DNA of 64,000 bases from Theobroma cacao (Eukaryota; Streptophyta; Magnoliopsida; Malvales; Malvaceae), in contig NC_030851.1 in assembly GCF_000208745.1 (NCBI RefSeq), forward strand, positions 9,426,907 to 9,490,906. Reading direction: 5' to 3'. Positions 12,811 through 25,515 of the stretch are shown in pieces. Under the pieces are notes generated by a model that was not told where the DNA came from, ran no database searches, and worked only from the letters and a program-made list of their open reading frames with translations. The position numbers and the translations under genes were made by a program. Each line of letters opens with the position of its first letter. Positions within the stretch are counted from its first letter, which is position 1.

Positions 12811-13135
12811 ATACTTAAAGATTTTTTTTTTTTTTACAAAGAATATTTTAGAGATGAATGGTCTAACGGGGAAAGCTCAAAGGATATAAGTCGGTTTAAG
12901 ATATGAACCTAAATATATGGGTCGGTTTCATTAAGGGTAATTTTGTTCAAAATTAATTTTTCTTGGTTAAAAATAATTAAAATTATAGAGAGGGTTATTT
13001 CCAAAAACACATTATTTATGAAGGGTATTTTTGAAATGAACCCTTAATTAATAACTAATATTTGTATAGTTTGTACTGTTTCTTCTTACATACTTATTAC
13101 TGCTAGTTTTTTTTCTAATACAAAATAAAAATTAG

Positions 13136-13677
13136 AGTAAAATACTCTGACTTTCTTAAATTTTGATCAAAATTACACGGAGATACATCAATTTTCGAAT
13201 GGACATTTCGTATTAAAAAAATATTTTTTGTTAGATATATAAGTCTAGTAGTTAGTCAACTGTTAATATTTCTATCAACTTGATGACATGGTAATAGTAA
13301 AAAGATAATTTTATCTTTAATTAATTTTTATAATTACTATTATCTAATTTATTATTTTTTTATTATTTTAAAATAAAAAAAGAAAAGTGGTCCCCATCAA
13401 GGAGCACAGGTGCTCCCCTTGGGGAGCTCGATCGAGGCTCCCAAGGGAGCACCGGTGCTCCCCTCCTTTGGAGAGCACCGATAAGTATTTTTTTTATTTT
13501 TTTAAAAAATAATAATAATTTTTTAAATTAATAAAAAAATAAAGATATTTTAATTTTTTTATTTCATAATTTTTATTAACGGTGGTTGTCCTCTTAAGAT
13601 GAAGAGTCTATTTTAAAAATTAATAAATTTTTATGTAAATTCGATGAAACTTTAAAAAAATTAGGATATTTTATCAT
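13136..13677. mobile_element. second Mutator-like MITE (542 bp)
   Basis: Flanked by a perfect 9-bp AAAAATTAG (13127-13135 and 13678-13686). The left end reads AGTAAAATACTCTGACTTTC, and the right end reverse-complemented reads ATGATAAAATATCCTAATTTT; further in, TTGATCAAAATTACAC pairs with a diverged ATCGAATTTACAT. The centre (13388-13487) is GC-rich and strongly palindromic, in contrast to the AT-rich arms. There is no coding sequence. It lies 92 bp from the larger Mutator-like element. Confidence 0.75.
13388..13487. repeat. GC-rich nested palindromes in the MITE core
   Basis: Contains GGAGCACAGGTGCTCC, then CTTGGGGAGC...GCTCCCAAG around TCGATCGA, then GGGAGCACCGGTGCTCCC. Several perfect or near-perfect hairpins lie in 100 bases of otherwise AT-rich DNA. 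Confidence 0.85.
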
Positions 13678-13686
13678 AAAAATTAG

Positions 13687-16210
13687 TATCAACCCACGAA
13701 AGGACAATTGAGCTGACTGTGGTTTGTTGATGCTTCATTGCACTGGGGCAACGAAGACAAAGACATCATTATCCCTCTTCTTTTCCTTGTCCTGGTTGAC
13801 TCAGTTAAGGTTACATTTTACCATTTAAATAAAAAAATTATGGTAAAATAAGCATCCATCACACGCAAAAAATGAGGTAGAAAATAAATAATAAGAGGAA
13901 AACGTCTTGTTATTAATATCATTTTTATATTCCAACTGCTGGGAAGCATTATTAGGATGACCTCTGACATTCAGCTAGCTGAAAACAGTTGTTTTTACCA
14001 AGTAACCCAAGCTTTTCAAACTAATTTAAAATTAGATTTTTGTTTTCACATAAAATAGATTGGGTGCGCCCCTCGTTGTGTTATAATTAATCTCGTCTTT
14101 CAAACCTCCTTAAGACTTTCTAGAATCTATGACTATGATATCTTTGAAAACGTAAATTTTACCTATGTAGACTACACCTTTGATTTACTTTGTTTTTGGA
14201 AGTCATTGGTTTTTCATTTCAAAATGAAACATCATGGACGACTGTTATAAGATTCGTGTCTGATTCGACAGAAATCAACTTTTGCATGTGAGATCTCCTG
14301 GCTTGGGCTGACGAAACTGAAAGTGCCCAAAGGGTATGAGGCAGAGAAAAGTGTGAACCCAAGACGAGTTTATGGACCTGAGGGTATTCATTAAATTGGT
14401 TCCCCATTTTGATCGTGTCCTGCACTTAAGTTGCCTTCATTTTTCCCTTTCCCAACTTTCCAAAGATTGTTCATACAAATTCAAAAATCAAAACACCTTT
14501 TCCAAAGCATTCAAAACGACAGTGACTTTCTCTTTTTGCCTTCCACAAAATCAAGATTGAAGATTATATATCTAGTGCGAAGAAATTATGTGAGTTTGTG
14601 GCCACTCATTGCTGGATTAAAAGCAAGGGATTAAAGGCAAAGCCGAAACTGGAAAAAAACATACAGGCCTCGTGGCCTCTTTAAACATGAATCTAGCACT
14701 GGGGAGGCTCCACTGCTTTTGTGGTTGGTTCCTTCTTATTTCCGGAGTCGAGTCTTAAAGGATTTTCCATTGACTGGTGCTAAACGTGACTCAAAAATCC
14801 ATAGAGCATGGTCAAGTTCACACGTGATGTGGAACCTCTTCCTATTGTCACTTGTAATTAAGAAATCACAATGACACTGCCAGGTCACTTTGCATCTTGT
14901 GTCACAAAACATTTTCTGGACTAGATGAACCTGGTCAAGGGATGATTAATTACAGTTTTCTTTTGGGTTTAGTTAATTGCTTTCTTTTAGTTTACCTAAG
15001 AGGCCTAATTGACTTGTATTGTTTGATGAATTTCAATGAACCCCTCAAATTCCGTGTTAAAACTACATAACAAAAACAATTGTCATGAAAGAGCATGAAC
15101 TATTGTCAACGGACAACAGAGGGGGTTTAAACCATGAAAACGTAACTGTTAAATTCGGGGCTCTTCATCAGGCAGATATATGAACAATGAATTTGTGGGG
15201 TATGCACCGTTGGGATCAGTATTCATTTCCAACACCGGCCACTCATCACTGATTGCTATTGTCCATTTCAACAATGAAAAGCTGCATGCACGGAGTGAAA
15301 TGTGATAACAGAAGACTCATGATCCTCATGGAGAGAAAATAACTTCTCAATAATGTCCTACTTTTTGAAGGCAGCATCTAGACCACAAAAATATTTGACT
15401 TTATTCTTTTATGAATTGGACTTGTTGTCAGTACTCTGTACATGCCTACTTGGTACAGTGTATAGAGTAGCATACAAAAACTTTCTTATGTATGGCACAG
15501 AAAGACTCGTGTATTTTTGTTTCTCTTATTTCATTTTTATGTATTTCTTACTTTCTTTTTGTGTAAAAGTTTATATACGTTATAGTACCCAGTTCGATGA
15601 TGAACAGGGAAAACGATGTTGTCTTAATTACCACTCACTACTAACATAACAGAGACCAATCTATAAAAAACAAGTACAAATTGAATCAAATCATTGGTTC
15701 CTATAGAGATAGAGATCACTGCTAACTTGAGATATAGCAGTATCAAAACTTAAAACTCAAAGCTGATGGGATCGGAAATGTATATCAGATTATTTTGATC
15801 AATCAAGACCCTCCTAATCTACAAGTTTATATGCTCTAGAAACAATTTGCCGATAAACGTGCTGAATCTCTGATAAATTCAACTGACCTTCATCGAAGTT
15901 TTGCTTGATCGGGAGCACATATCACGTTTTCTCTTGGCGTGCTATGTCACCATGTTTCCTCGAAGGTCAGCCATAAAGTTGTTAATGTTTCAATGTGAGT
16001 GATAGTACCATACATGGGACTCGAGGAAAGCGACACCTTGTGAATTTTCCTGGATATGGACCACCGGGTAAGAATGAAGGGCTTTTTATTTATTAAACGC
16101 AAATTGGTATGTATATAACGAGAAAATAATATGAAATGAATAAACAATGCCATAATATTAAATAGTACAAGTAAAAGGTGTAACACGTTTTGGTCTAAAG
16201 TGATGGTAGA
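13687..16210. other. intergenic region upstream of MYB gene 1
   Basis: No coding sequence recognised; the ORFs at 14219-14634 and 15353-15649 lack protein-like features. It probably contains the distal promoter of the downstream MYB gene. CACGTG occurs at 14821-14826, but I see no organised cluster of sites. Confidence 0.4.
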
Positions 16211-16211
16211 C

Positions 16212-16219
16212 TATAAATA
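16212..16219 (+). promoter_or_regulatory. TATA box of MYB gene 1
   Basis: TATAAATA lies 102 bp upstream of the ATG at 16321, in the sequence GACTATAAATAGCCG. The spacing leaves a 5' leader of roughly 70 bases that is rich in GAGAG/AGTGAG. No other TATA-like match this good occurs near it. Confidence 0.6.
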
Positions 16220-16320
16220 GCCGCAACTTTGAAGTTATGGACGGTACCAGGGAAGCTGAAACGGAGAGAGAGGAAAACAGAGTGAGTGATAGAGTGAGTG
16301 AGAGAAGGAGGGAAGGAAAC

Positions 16321-18027
16321 ATGGTAAGAACACCTTGCTGTGACAAGAGCGGACTTAGGAAAGGAACCTGGACTCCAGAGGAAGATAGAAAACTAAGTGC
16401 TTATGTCACCAGATATGGCTGCTGGAATTGGCGCCAACTCCCAAAGTATGCAGGTAAGGCATGTGGAGTTAAAAAAGCAGACCTCTTTAACAATAATGTC
16501 TGATTTAGTGAATCTTCTTCGAACCGATCGATTACTGGGATGCCTTTTATCTATAACTTGTGCGATTGCAAGAACCAGTTAATCTGTGGCTCAATTAAAC
16601 AAAATACTATCCTATTTCTTCTTTCGCTTTCTCTATCAATTCAGTTTTGGGGATCTTTTGCTGTAATGATAAAATATATAGCAGCAAAGTTTCATAAAAG
16701 AATGATTCTTGAAATGGTTTCTGTTGTTATAATTAACCTCATTTGGTCAATTTGGAAATTCTCTTCAATATCGTTTATCCTCATGTTTCAGGTCTGGCAA
16801 GATGTGGGAAGAGTTGCCGGCTGCGATGGATGAATTACTTAAGGCCAAACATCAAAAGAGGAAATTACAGCAAGGAAGAAGAAGAGACTATCATCAGATT
16901 ACACGAGTCACTGGGAAACAGGTATTTGCTAATTGATAGTTTTTTTCCGACCTGGTTGAACTTAAATGTGATATATGTATATAATAATTGCTTTGTATTT
17001 GTTGGCGTTCACATGATCAAAACTCCAAAACTATCGACAAACAATGAATCATGCAACTGGTCCTTAACAAATTGAATAGGTCTCTTTCAAATTTGGTCCT
17101 ATGAAGAAGTCGTAATTTGTTGAGTGCACAGATATTTTTTGACCCCAACTTTGTTAGCCCAAATACCAGTTTACCACCAAATCGTATGTATTCGAGCGGG
17201 AAAAGCATTATTATGATTTCTACTTTCTAGTATAGAATTTCCCCATCCTGAAAATGCAGTGTCGTTTACGGCGACTCGAGAATTACAAGTCCATTAAATA
17301 ACGGCTTCAAACACATTTTACCACTCGTATTTTGTGAAAAGGAATTTGGTTCACTAGAAATTCTCAAGTACTAATCCACCCGACTGGCTAATGGCTATAG
17401 AATTGATTTGCCCAACTATCTTGACTAATCCTTTTTCATACTATTCCACAAAGTTATGGAAAGAGAGTCTAATGCTCTTTCAAAATATGCAGGTGGTCTG
17501 CCATTGCTGCCCAGTTACCTGGAAGAACAGACAATGAGATAAAGAACCACTGGCATACAACTCTCAAAAAGCGCTTTAAACATAAGCCATCAGTACCAAA
17601 AAATGAGAAAGATAACCCCCGAGATCCAATCAAGCGTGGGACAAGTAAAGAGACAGAATTCGAAACAAAGCTTGATAATCATCTTCTGATTAATTCCACA
17701 AGTCCTCCATTAATTCTTGAAAGCTCACTATCATCCCCGCAACCAGCCTCAAGCGATCAAAACTCCTCCATCACAACAGACAACACAGTTGTATCCAGCA
17801 AAGACTCAGTTCATATAAACAACAAGGCTTTGCTTGAAGCCTATGAGGCTAATAGTGGAAATTTCTGGACAGAACCATTTTTCTCAGACAGTTGTTTTAT
17901 GTCAAGTGATATGTTGTTACCCATGATGGATCCTGCACGCTATGAAGCTCATGAATTTCCTTTTCTTGATGGAGAAATCTTATGCCCGTTTGGTTTCTAC
18001 GATCAGCTTCAAGGCTTGAACTTCTAA
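16321..18027 (+). CDS. R2R3-MYB transcription factor (MYB13/14/15-like), gene 1
   Basis: Nuclear DNA-binding regulator. Exons by GT/AG rules: 16321-16453 (133 nt), 16792-16921 (130 nt), 17493-18027 (535 nt including TAA), giving 265 residues. R2 is at about residues 13-63, with Trp17, Trp37 and Trp57. R3 is at about 66-115, with the first Trp replaced by Tyr70, then Trp89 and Trp108. Recognition-helix sequences are [10 protein letters not shown] and [11 protein letters not shown]. The bHLH-contact signature in R3 is absent. The acidic, Ser-rich C-terminus carries FWTEPF at 212-217, as in subgroup 2-like MYBs; that group (MYB13/14/15) acts in cold, defence and phenylpropanoid or stilbene responses. 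Exon sizes match the common R2R3 plan, and no defects are visible. Subgroup and function are inference; a neighbouring subgroup such as S3 is possible. Confidence 0.93.
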
Positions 18028-18191
18028 TTAAAACAGTAAAACCAGCTTTGTTTATTGGTTTTATCTTCCCTATGTTACTTCTTGCTGATGGGCTTTCTGG
18101 GTCTTATCTTACTCGGCCTTTGTTTTGTCTGAAGTGATGTATGGGGCTGTAAAGAGTTCACACTTTTTTTTTAGAACAGATAAGGATATCT

Positions 18192-18197
18192 AATAAA
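18192..18197 (+). terminator. likely polyadenylation signal of MYB gene 1
   Basis: AATAAA 165 bp after the stop codon, followed by an A-rich run. This is a reasonable place for the 3' end, but plant signals are loose. Confidence 0.4.
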
Positions 18198-19730
18198 AAG
18201 AAAAAAAAAAAACAATGTCCTGCTTTCGGCTTTTGTCTATGCATGGACGTGCAGTGGTATACTTATTCCAAGAAAAAAAAAGTGTCGTAGTCTGATCACT
18301 TATTTTTTAAAAAACCGATTTGTTGACCTCTTCAACCAAGGTGCCAGTCTAAGTCTTTTCCAAATAGAAAAAGACTTTCCATGGCATCGACACTTGGTTT
18401 GGATAGTGAAGAACTGTACAATTATCAAAAGATTTCCACAATTCTACACGCGGTTAGGGTCGACGTGGGCAGTGATCACCGATGGTTCTTCCAGCCTTCA
18501 GGCTGTCTTGAATGGGCAAAATACAAAGGTGATAACCCGACAATGAAAATAAATAAAGATGCAGATTTGTTCTTCTATTGGACTTAGTTGTGGTGTAAGT
18601 ATAAGCAACATAACTCAGCTACAAAGAAAACAAAAAGTGTAAGCTACAGATGTGACAAGCATGATTGATCAATATTCAAATGAAAGGATCTCTTTCTAAA
18701 GATGGAATTGAGTGTAGACAAAAAAAAAAAGAGATGCCATTTGAATAGTAGTTATTAACATCCTATATAAGTATTTTTAAACAACTCTTAAACATACATA
18801 TATTCGTACACAAACATATATATATATATATAGTAAAATTTATTTTCTTTGAGATAAAATCAATTATTTAAAATTATATGAATATAGCTTATCCCACTCT
18901 AGCTAGCTTATTTCTCAATAACTATTTTTAATTTTTTTCTCAATAACTATATACATCTTTACCAATTAAGTAATTGTCTAATTGAGAAGTGGAAAGCAAG
19001 GGTCAAGGCGCACCACTTCATAATTCACCACTATAAGATAAATAGAATAGCAATAGTCGAAGCTACAACTTTCAAAAAGACTTACACAATCCAAAAGTAT
19101 AAATAGATTTGGTTCAAGATTAAGTTGACAGGAAAAAGCAAGACATGAATACTGAAAATTGTTTTTACTAACCTATAAACTAATGCACTTGTGTTTGGAC
19201 ATGAGTTTCAGTACTTTCCAACCAAATTGATTTTTTGACCAATATTTTTTGACTTAAATGCATTAGCAAAGTTGTGTGACGCCTTCATCTACATTAGGAA
19301 TTTCTACGAATCCACTATGGCATGTATGTAAGTATTTAAATTTATATCTACCAGAAGTCTTTTAGGGATAGTATCGTATAAAACCTTCGAATCAAAGAAA
19401 ACGATACTCTGCAAATTGAATGTGAGATTTCCATGGTTATGTGACCTTTGTTTTGTGTGTGATATGTTGAGTTTGTTGAGGACATTAAGATTTGTCTTCT
19501 AAACTTGTATCTGTGAAGTACTTTTTTTATAGATAAAATCGTTGTTGTGAAGTATCTTTTGTAAATTAAATTGTGAGACCTTCGAATTAAATTAATCAAT
19601 TTTCATAAATTATCATATATTTATTTTTTATTAATAAATTAATACATATTTAACTTTAATTTTTTTCCTTCTTTCTCTTAAAATTTTTTCCCTCTTTCTC
19701 TCTTCACAACTTATTTTCATTCAATTTCCC

Positions 19731-19770
19731 TTCTCTCTCTCTCTCTCTCGTCTCTCTCTTTCTCTCTGTT
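19731..19770. repeat. CT-rich microsatellite
   Basis: About ten CT units (19731-19749) continuing into imperfect CT-rich sequence. Confidence 0.9.
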
Positions 19771-20644
19771 TTTCTCTGCCAGCATGACAGATGTGTTTTA
19801 CTCATCAGTTAAACTAGCCACAAATTTAATAACCATGCCAATAAGTATGCAGAATACAGCATATAGCATTGGTCTTTTAAAAAAAATAATTAGAGCTTTA
19901 TTGATGAAATTTGACTGAAGAGCCATCAGCCAAAACCACTACCCAAAGTTACAAAAACACAGCTCATAAACGCACCCTCTCATTATAGACCCCGTAACAC
20001 ATTGCAAAATTTCCAAACTTGGGTAAGACCTTAAAACAAATTAAGCCTGACAAGACGATGTTTCCAGTTCTTTCATTATCTCACCTTTTTCTACCCTTTA
20101 AACTCAAGTTGAACAAAAACATAGCAATACACAACCATGTCCTTTGCATTCATCAGACCGAATGCAGAATAAAAAACAAATAGCATTGGTTTGGTCCCTT
20201 TCTTCTCCAAATAAAAGAAAAACTTTAACAATCAAACCTAGTAAGTATGACAATAAGCCACAAATTTAACAAAGGAAACTGATTGGTCTGATACCACTAA
20301 GTATGCAAAATATTACAAATAGCATTTGAATGTTACAGATCGGTGGATTTTAAATTGTTTGTAAAAACAAAATTTGATTTTCAAATTTCTTGACAGTGAG
20401 GATTTGTTTCAAACGTATAATTGGAATTAAACTTTTTTTTTTTTACTTACGATTCTCTATCAATGGTAGATATCTGGGATGCAGACCATCAGAAAAAGTT
20501 AATGGTATTCTTTCTAAACTGTAGTAGGAATTTGGGTTATTGTAGTTAGCTGCAATTGGATGAAAATGAGCTGTGAAGAAAGAAGGAGTGAAAAAATATG
20601 AGAGAAATAAGTAAAAAAAATTAAAAAAAAACATGCATTAACTT

Positions 20645-20646
<2 letters not shown>

Positions 20647-20688
<42 letters not shown>

Positions 20689-20700
20689 NNNNNNNNNNNN

Positions 20701-20735
<35 letters not shown>
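20647..20735. repeat. (AT)n microsatellite interrupted by 12 N
   Basis: Pure AT on both sides of 12 N bases at 20689-20700. The true repeat length is unknown. Confidence 0.95.
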
Positions 20736-20736
<1 letters not shown>

Positions 20737-22906
20737 CAATTTGTGAGAGTTAGACACATTAAGGGGCAAGGGATTTGGATTCACTTTGTAATATCTCAAT
20801 AGCAAAGGCGGCCTTGGAAACCTCTAGTAATTAACTTCTTGGTGTTGGCCTTTGCCCAGAGAAAAAACCGGAGCGAAATTCTACCTCTAGAATCGAGATT
20901 TTGACCAAGTGACTTCACTTTAAATGGAGTCTTTCTTTCTTTTGTTTTGTGCAAAATTATCTTACTATAGTTGTTCATGTTTGAAATTAATAACTTCAAA
21001 TTCAGTTAGAAGAGCAAAAAATTTAACTAAATTGTGATTATTCATGGTTCGTGCATAACGTTGAGTTCACTTCCTTTAGCAACGACTGATCAAAGTTTTG
21101 CATGCCGCCATGGTGGCTTCGCCGTAATGGGAAGGAAGATTCTAAGTCAGAAAAGAAGTCTACTAAATAAATCATGCATAAATGTTGAAACATAAAAAGA
21201 CATAGACAGGGTAACGCCACGCACGGGCCATGTGTCGTTTGGCATGTGCTTATGCCAGCAAAAGAATAGAAATTGACTTGACGTCCATCCAATAGGGCAT
21301 CGGCTGTCGTGATTAGTTAAGTAATAGTAGAATTTCTGGTATATTCACATGTGATTCACGCACCCCTAAACTTTTAATAATCCTAAAATTTGGAATTGAT
21401 CAAGAGTCTCATCGAATGTCTTGTGTTTTGTCTGAATGGGATGAATTGAGGAGAAAGGGGGAATCACCGAATCTGTCAAAAATGAAAGGAGCCACCAAGC
21501 CTAGCTCAAGCTCACCGCCATCTTCAAGTGATGACACTCCCCTTCAGGCCAAAATAATTCAATTCTAACTGACAAGTAAGTGATTAATTAATACATCAAA
21601 TTCAAAAGATAATATATTAATTATAATTTCTTTTATAAATATCAATCGGCTTAATCCCTACCAAGAAGAGAAGCAAAACAAAATCTACCACTAGCATACG
21701 TATAAAGATAGGATTATAGTTATTTTAAGCCAACGTTATATCTATAATAGGTGTATAATTTTTAATTTATTAATTATAAATTATTTAAGGGAGAAAACAA
21801 TTTCATTTTAATGAAACATTTAGAAAAATTCATTTTATAGATTAATAAACTAGTATACTTTTTTCTTGAATGTCGAGTCAATGAAAACTCCCGTATAAGA
21901 TTAATTATGACTTGATCTGCTCCACGAATGAAAAAGCACTCATTCAATGGTTGGGTATATATTTTATTTGGGTGACCTTTTTGTTACCGTCTTGCAATTA
22001 GAAGGCAGTTCTCTCATTGTACGAAATTTGCTTCAATTGGTGTAAATTTGATATCAAATTTTTAATGGGAGCCGAAATAAGCCTTTCTTTAATTAATATG
22101 TAACACAAATTACCAATATTTTTCAGGTTTTACTGTTAAACAACTGATTTGTTTAGTGTAAGATTAAGATTTTTTAGTGACCACAATAATTTATGTATGT
22201 ACATGTATCTCTAATTATTATATAAAATATTCATTTCATAAATAAAACCCGTAGTACGTCAAATATGTATAACTCTTAACATTATTCATCAAAACTCAAA
22301 ACCCATCAAACCACCTGTAAACATAGTTTGGACTGGGCTTTCGCTTGAGCCCCAGATGTATTAGGCTTACTAGCACTAATTCTAATTGTCAGAAACCTAT
22401 ATATACTAATTTCAACGGCATAGTTCCCAGCTTGAAAATGTGGATCAAAACTTTGAAATATGTTAAAATTGGTGACAACTATATTTGGCATAGTTGAATT
22501 ATGCCATTAAAATAGTTAATACTCTTCCTTTCCCCGCCCAAATCAACGCATGGAGACTCAGACAGCGATGGTCAAAGTCTAGCCCTGAGCCTAAAAATAG
22601 TCTTCCTTTCCGCGTCCGATGACTTTCTCTTTCTTAGGCGCCACGTCAGCATACGATCATACTCTGCCTTAATCCAAAACCTACAACATAAAATTATTAT
22701 ATTAAAAAAATGTCAAAATATCCACAAAGTCTCTATATTCATATATTTTATTTAATTTAATCATTACACTCATAATCAAAGCAATTTATTCATTTTATTT
22801 TAAAAATTACTTCAATTTAGTTTTTTTTAACGGTATTTAATTTTATTATTAAAGGGGATGATGTAAAACTTAATGTAGTACCAAAGTGATGACATAATAA
22901 TGTCAT

Positions 22907-23569
22907 GTGATACTAATATGATGACGTCACAATATTGACGTGATATTGGCATGCTGACGTGTTAATGTCATGTGACAATGCTGACGTGGCAAATCAAGAA
23001 AAAAAATTTTTTAAAAAAATATGTGCTATGTCATAAGGACTAAATTAAATAAAAATATATAATACATGGATTAAATTAAAAAAATTAAAGTGTTGAGGGA
23101 CCAAATTGAAAAAAATATTTGAAAAATAAAAATCTTTAAGTAGATGATATATATACTTATTAATAAGTCAAATATTTAAATATAAAAGATTAATGGTGTT
23201 TAAATATATATATATTATATTTTTTTATACTTATATTATTATTTCACTATTTATTTATTTTATTTCTTNGTGATACTAATATGATGACGTCACAATATTG
23301 ACGTGATATTGGCATGCTGACGTGTTAATGTCATGTGACAATGCTGACGTGGCAAATCAAGAAAAAAAATTTTTTAAAAAAATATGTGCTATGTCATAAG
23401 GACTAAATTAAATAAAAATATATAATACATGGATTAAATTAAAAAAATTAAAGTGTTGAGGGACCAAATTGAAAAAAATATTTGAAAAATAAAAATCTTT
23501 AAGTAGATGATATATATACTTATTAATAAGTCAAATATTTAAATATAAAAGATTAATGGTGTTAAAATA
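22907..23569. repeat. ~290-bp direct duplication around a single N (probable assembly artefact)
   Basis: The segment starting GTGATACTAATATGATGACG at 22907 recurs, essentially identical by eye for about 290 bases, directly after the N at 23269. Identity this high beside an N suggests two unmerged contig ends rather than a real tandem duplication. Confidence 0.8.
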
Positions 23570-23590
23570 TATATATATATATATATATAT
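23567..23590. repeat. (AT)n microsatellite
   Basis: Twelve AT units inside the left arm of the foldback element. Confidence 0.9.
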
Positions 23591-25515
23591 TTTTTTCTTA
23601 CTTTATTATTTGATTTCAAAATATGTATATTAATAAAATACGTACATTAATTTATATGCTTTGCAAAAATTAAGTTTGAATTCCCCTTCTATAAAAAAAA
23701 TTTCGAAAAAAATTTCATACCTAAAGCTAGATTTTGATGAATAATTTGCATTATGTTGAAAAAAAATATATAAAAAGATTAAATAAATTTTGTTTTCCTT
23801 CTATTTATAATAGTATAAAAATTTGAAATTTATATTCTAAATTTGATTTAGTTTTTAACTTGAGCTTAACTAAAATTGACAAAATAGGTTGATTTAGTTA
23901 TTACTCTCACAATTTATAAATATCCATTCTCACGATTAAATTTTTCTAAATTTAAATTTAAATTATTAATTTGTATATACAAAAAATTTGTAAATATAAA
24001 ATAAAATTGTACAAATATTTACAATCATATTTAACTCTATTAGCCATAAATGTAGCCTTTAATCCAGAAAATTTCAATATAAAAAATATAACATGAAATA
24101 TTAAACAAAAAAAATATAAAAAAAACAAAAAAATTAAAAGGGTGGAATAACGCAAATTTTATGGGTATAACAAAAGGTTTATTATGCCCAAATTAAGCAA
24201 GTCATGATGAAAAATTATTTTATAATCATCGCTAACTTTATATCTCCATTCTTCATTTTAAAAAAAAAGCAAAAAAATAAAAACCAGGAACAATGAGGCT
24301 CAGACACGTATAAATGTTGTCATCAGATAGTTGTTTGGTCCTTAAATTAAAAGAATTTAAGGAAAAAAATCCAAATCGAAATCTAGAAACATAAATCTGT
24401 CATCATTGCCTTAATTTCGTAATAATTAATCGAGAAATTAAACTTTTAATTAGAAAAACAAAGAACAGAGAAAAAGACTGAAGGGTGGCCAAGGAGAAAA
24501 GTAGCTATTGCTTTTATAACTATGAAAACAAAATCTTAATTATTCTAAGCATTTTTAGAGTTTGTATAAATGACGATGTTGTCCTTCTATAAGAATATAT
24601 CCAAGATAAAATATTGAAATTTTTTATAAAAAGAGAATTCAAACTTAATTTTTGCAAAATAGATAAATTAATATACTGATTATGAAATCAAATGATCAAG
24701 TAAGAAAATATTTATATATATTTCTTAACACCATAACTCTTTTATATTTAAACATTTGACTTATTAATAAATATATGTATTATCTACTTAAAGATTTATA
24801 TTTTTTAAATATTTTTTTGATTTAGTCCCTAAACACTTCAATTTTGTTCAATTTAGTCCCTATATTATAAATTTTTGTTCAATTTAATCTCTATAATGTG
24901 GCACAAATTTTTTTTAGAAAATTTTTTTCTCCATCTACCACGTCAGCATTACCATGTGATACTAAGACGTCAGCATGTCACTGCCACGTCAATAATGCCA
25001 CGTCATTACATTAGTGTCACATGGCACTACCACATCATCACATTGGTGCCACATGCTACCATGTCATCATGTTGATGCCACATCATCAAAATGTGTCACA
25101 TCAATGATGATGTCATATTCTTTGACGGTAAAATTGAATGCTGTTAAGGGGAATGACTAAATTAAAGCAATTCCCAAAAGTAAGAGATTAAATTGATTTG
25201 ATTTTGAATATATGACTAAATTGATTAAAATGTATGAGTACATGGACTTAGTGGGTATTTTGACCAAAGATTAATCTAATATTAAACAAATTTTCTTATT
25301 ATATATAATTTAGTAAGGTTTTAAAAATTCAAAAAATTTGTATCATTAATTTGCTATGTTTTTATCAAAAAATGATTAGAAAGACAAGAGTATTCGCATT
25401 TTTAGGGCAACTCTTCTAAAAGGTAAATAAAAGGTCTAGAGGGAAATTAAAATTATATATAATATGAATTTTTTTTCTTTTTACTTTCTCTATATAGTCT
25501 AGAATGGGCGAGTTA

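Larger units (their letters stand above)
11788..13043. mobile_element. non-autonomous Mutator-like element with internal hairpin (1256 bp)
   Basis: A perfect 9-bp direct repeat TTAATTAAT flanks the element (11779-11787 and 13044-13052), the duplication length of Mutator-like elements. The ends are long, imperfect inverted repeats. The right end, reverse-complemented, begins GGGTTCATTTCAAAAATACC against GAAGAAATTGTAAAAAATAAC on the left. Further in, TATAATTTTAATTATTTTTAA is shared between the arms (left about 11837-11860, right complement about 12960-12985). The interior (12190-12600) is made of short repeats in opposite orientation on either side of a centre near 12365. No transposase is present. 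Confidence 0.8.
18200..22700. other. intergenic, no gene recognised
   Basis: AT-rich sequence with a TA run near 18815, a CT-rich microsatellite, an AT microsatellite containing an assembly gap, and no recognisable coding region. The 68-codon ORF at 18381-18587 and the 84-codon minus ORF at 21038-21292 show no family features. Confidence 0.4.
22712..25264. mobile_element. large foldback element with long inverted arms
   Basis: The left end starts GTCAAAATATCCACAAAGTC. The right end, reverse-complemented, starts GTCAAAATACCCACTAAGTC. The arms stay similar for hundreds of bases: left 22712-23740 (less an artefactual duplication) and right 24600-25264. Shared inner blocks include TGCAAAAATTAAGTTTGAAT (left about 23662; complement on the right near 24640-24665). 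Both arms carry many TGACGT/ACGTCA motifs. The centre (about 23750-24590) is unique AT-rich DNA with no transposase. No clear target duplication was found, so the superfamily is open; a Mutator-like or Foldback origin is likely. Confidence 0.7.

Noticed and set aside
14219..14634. Overlapping 62-68 codon ORFs on both strands
   Set aside because: No protein-like features; chance frames upstream of MYB gene 1.
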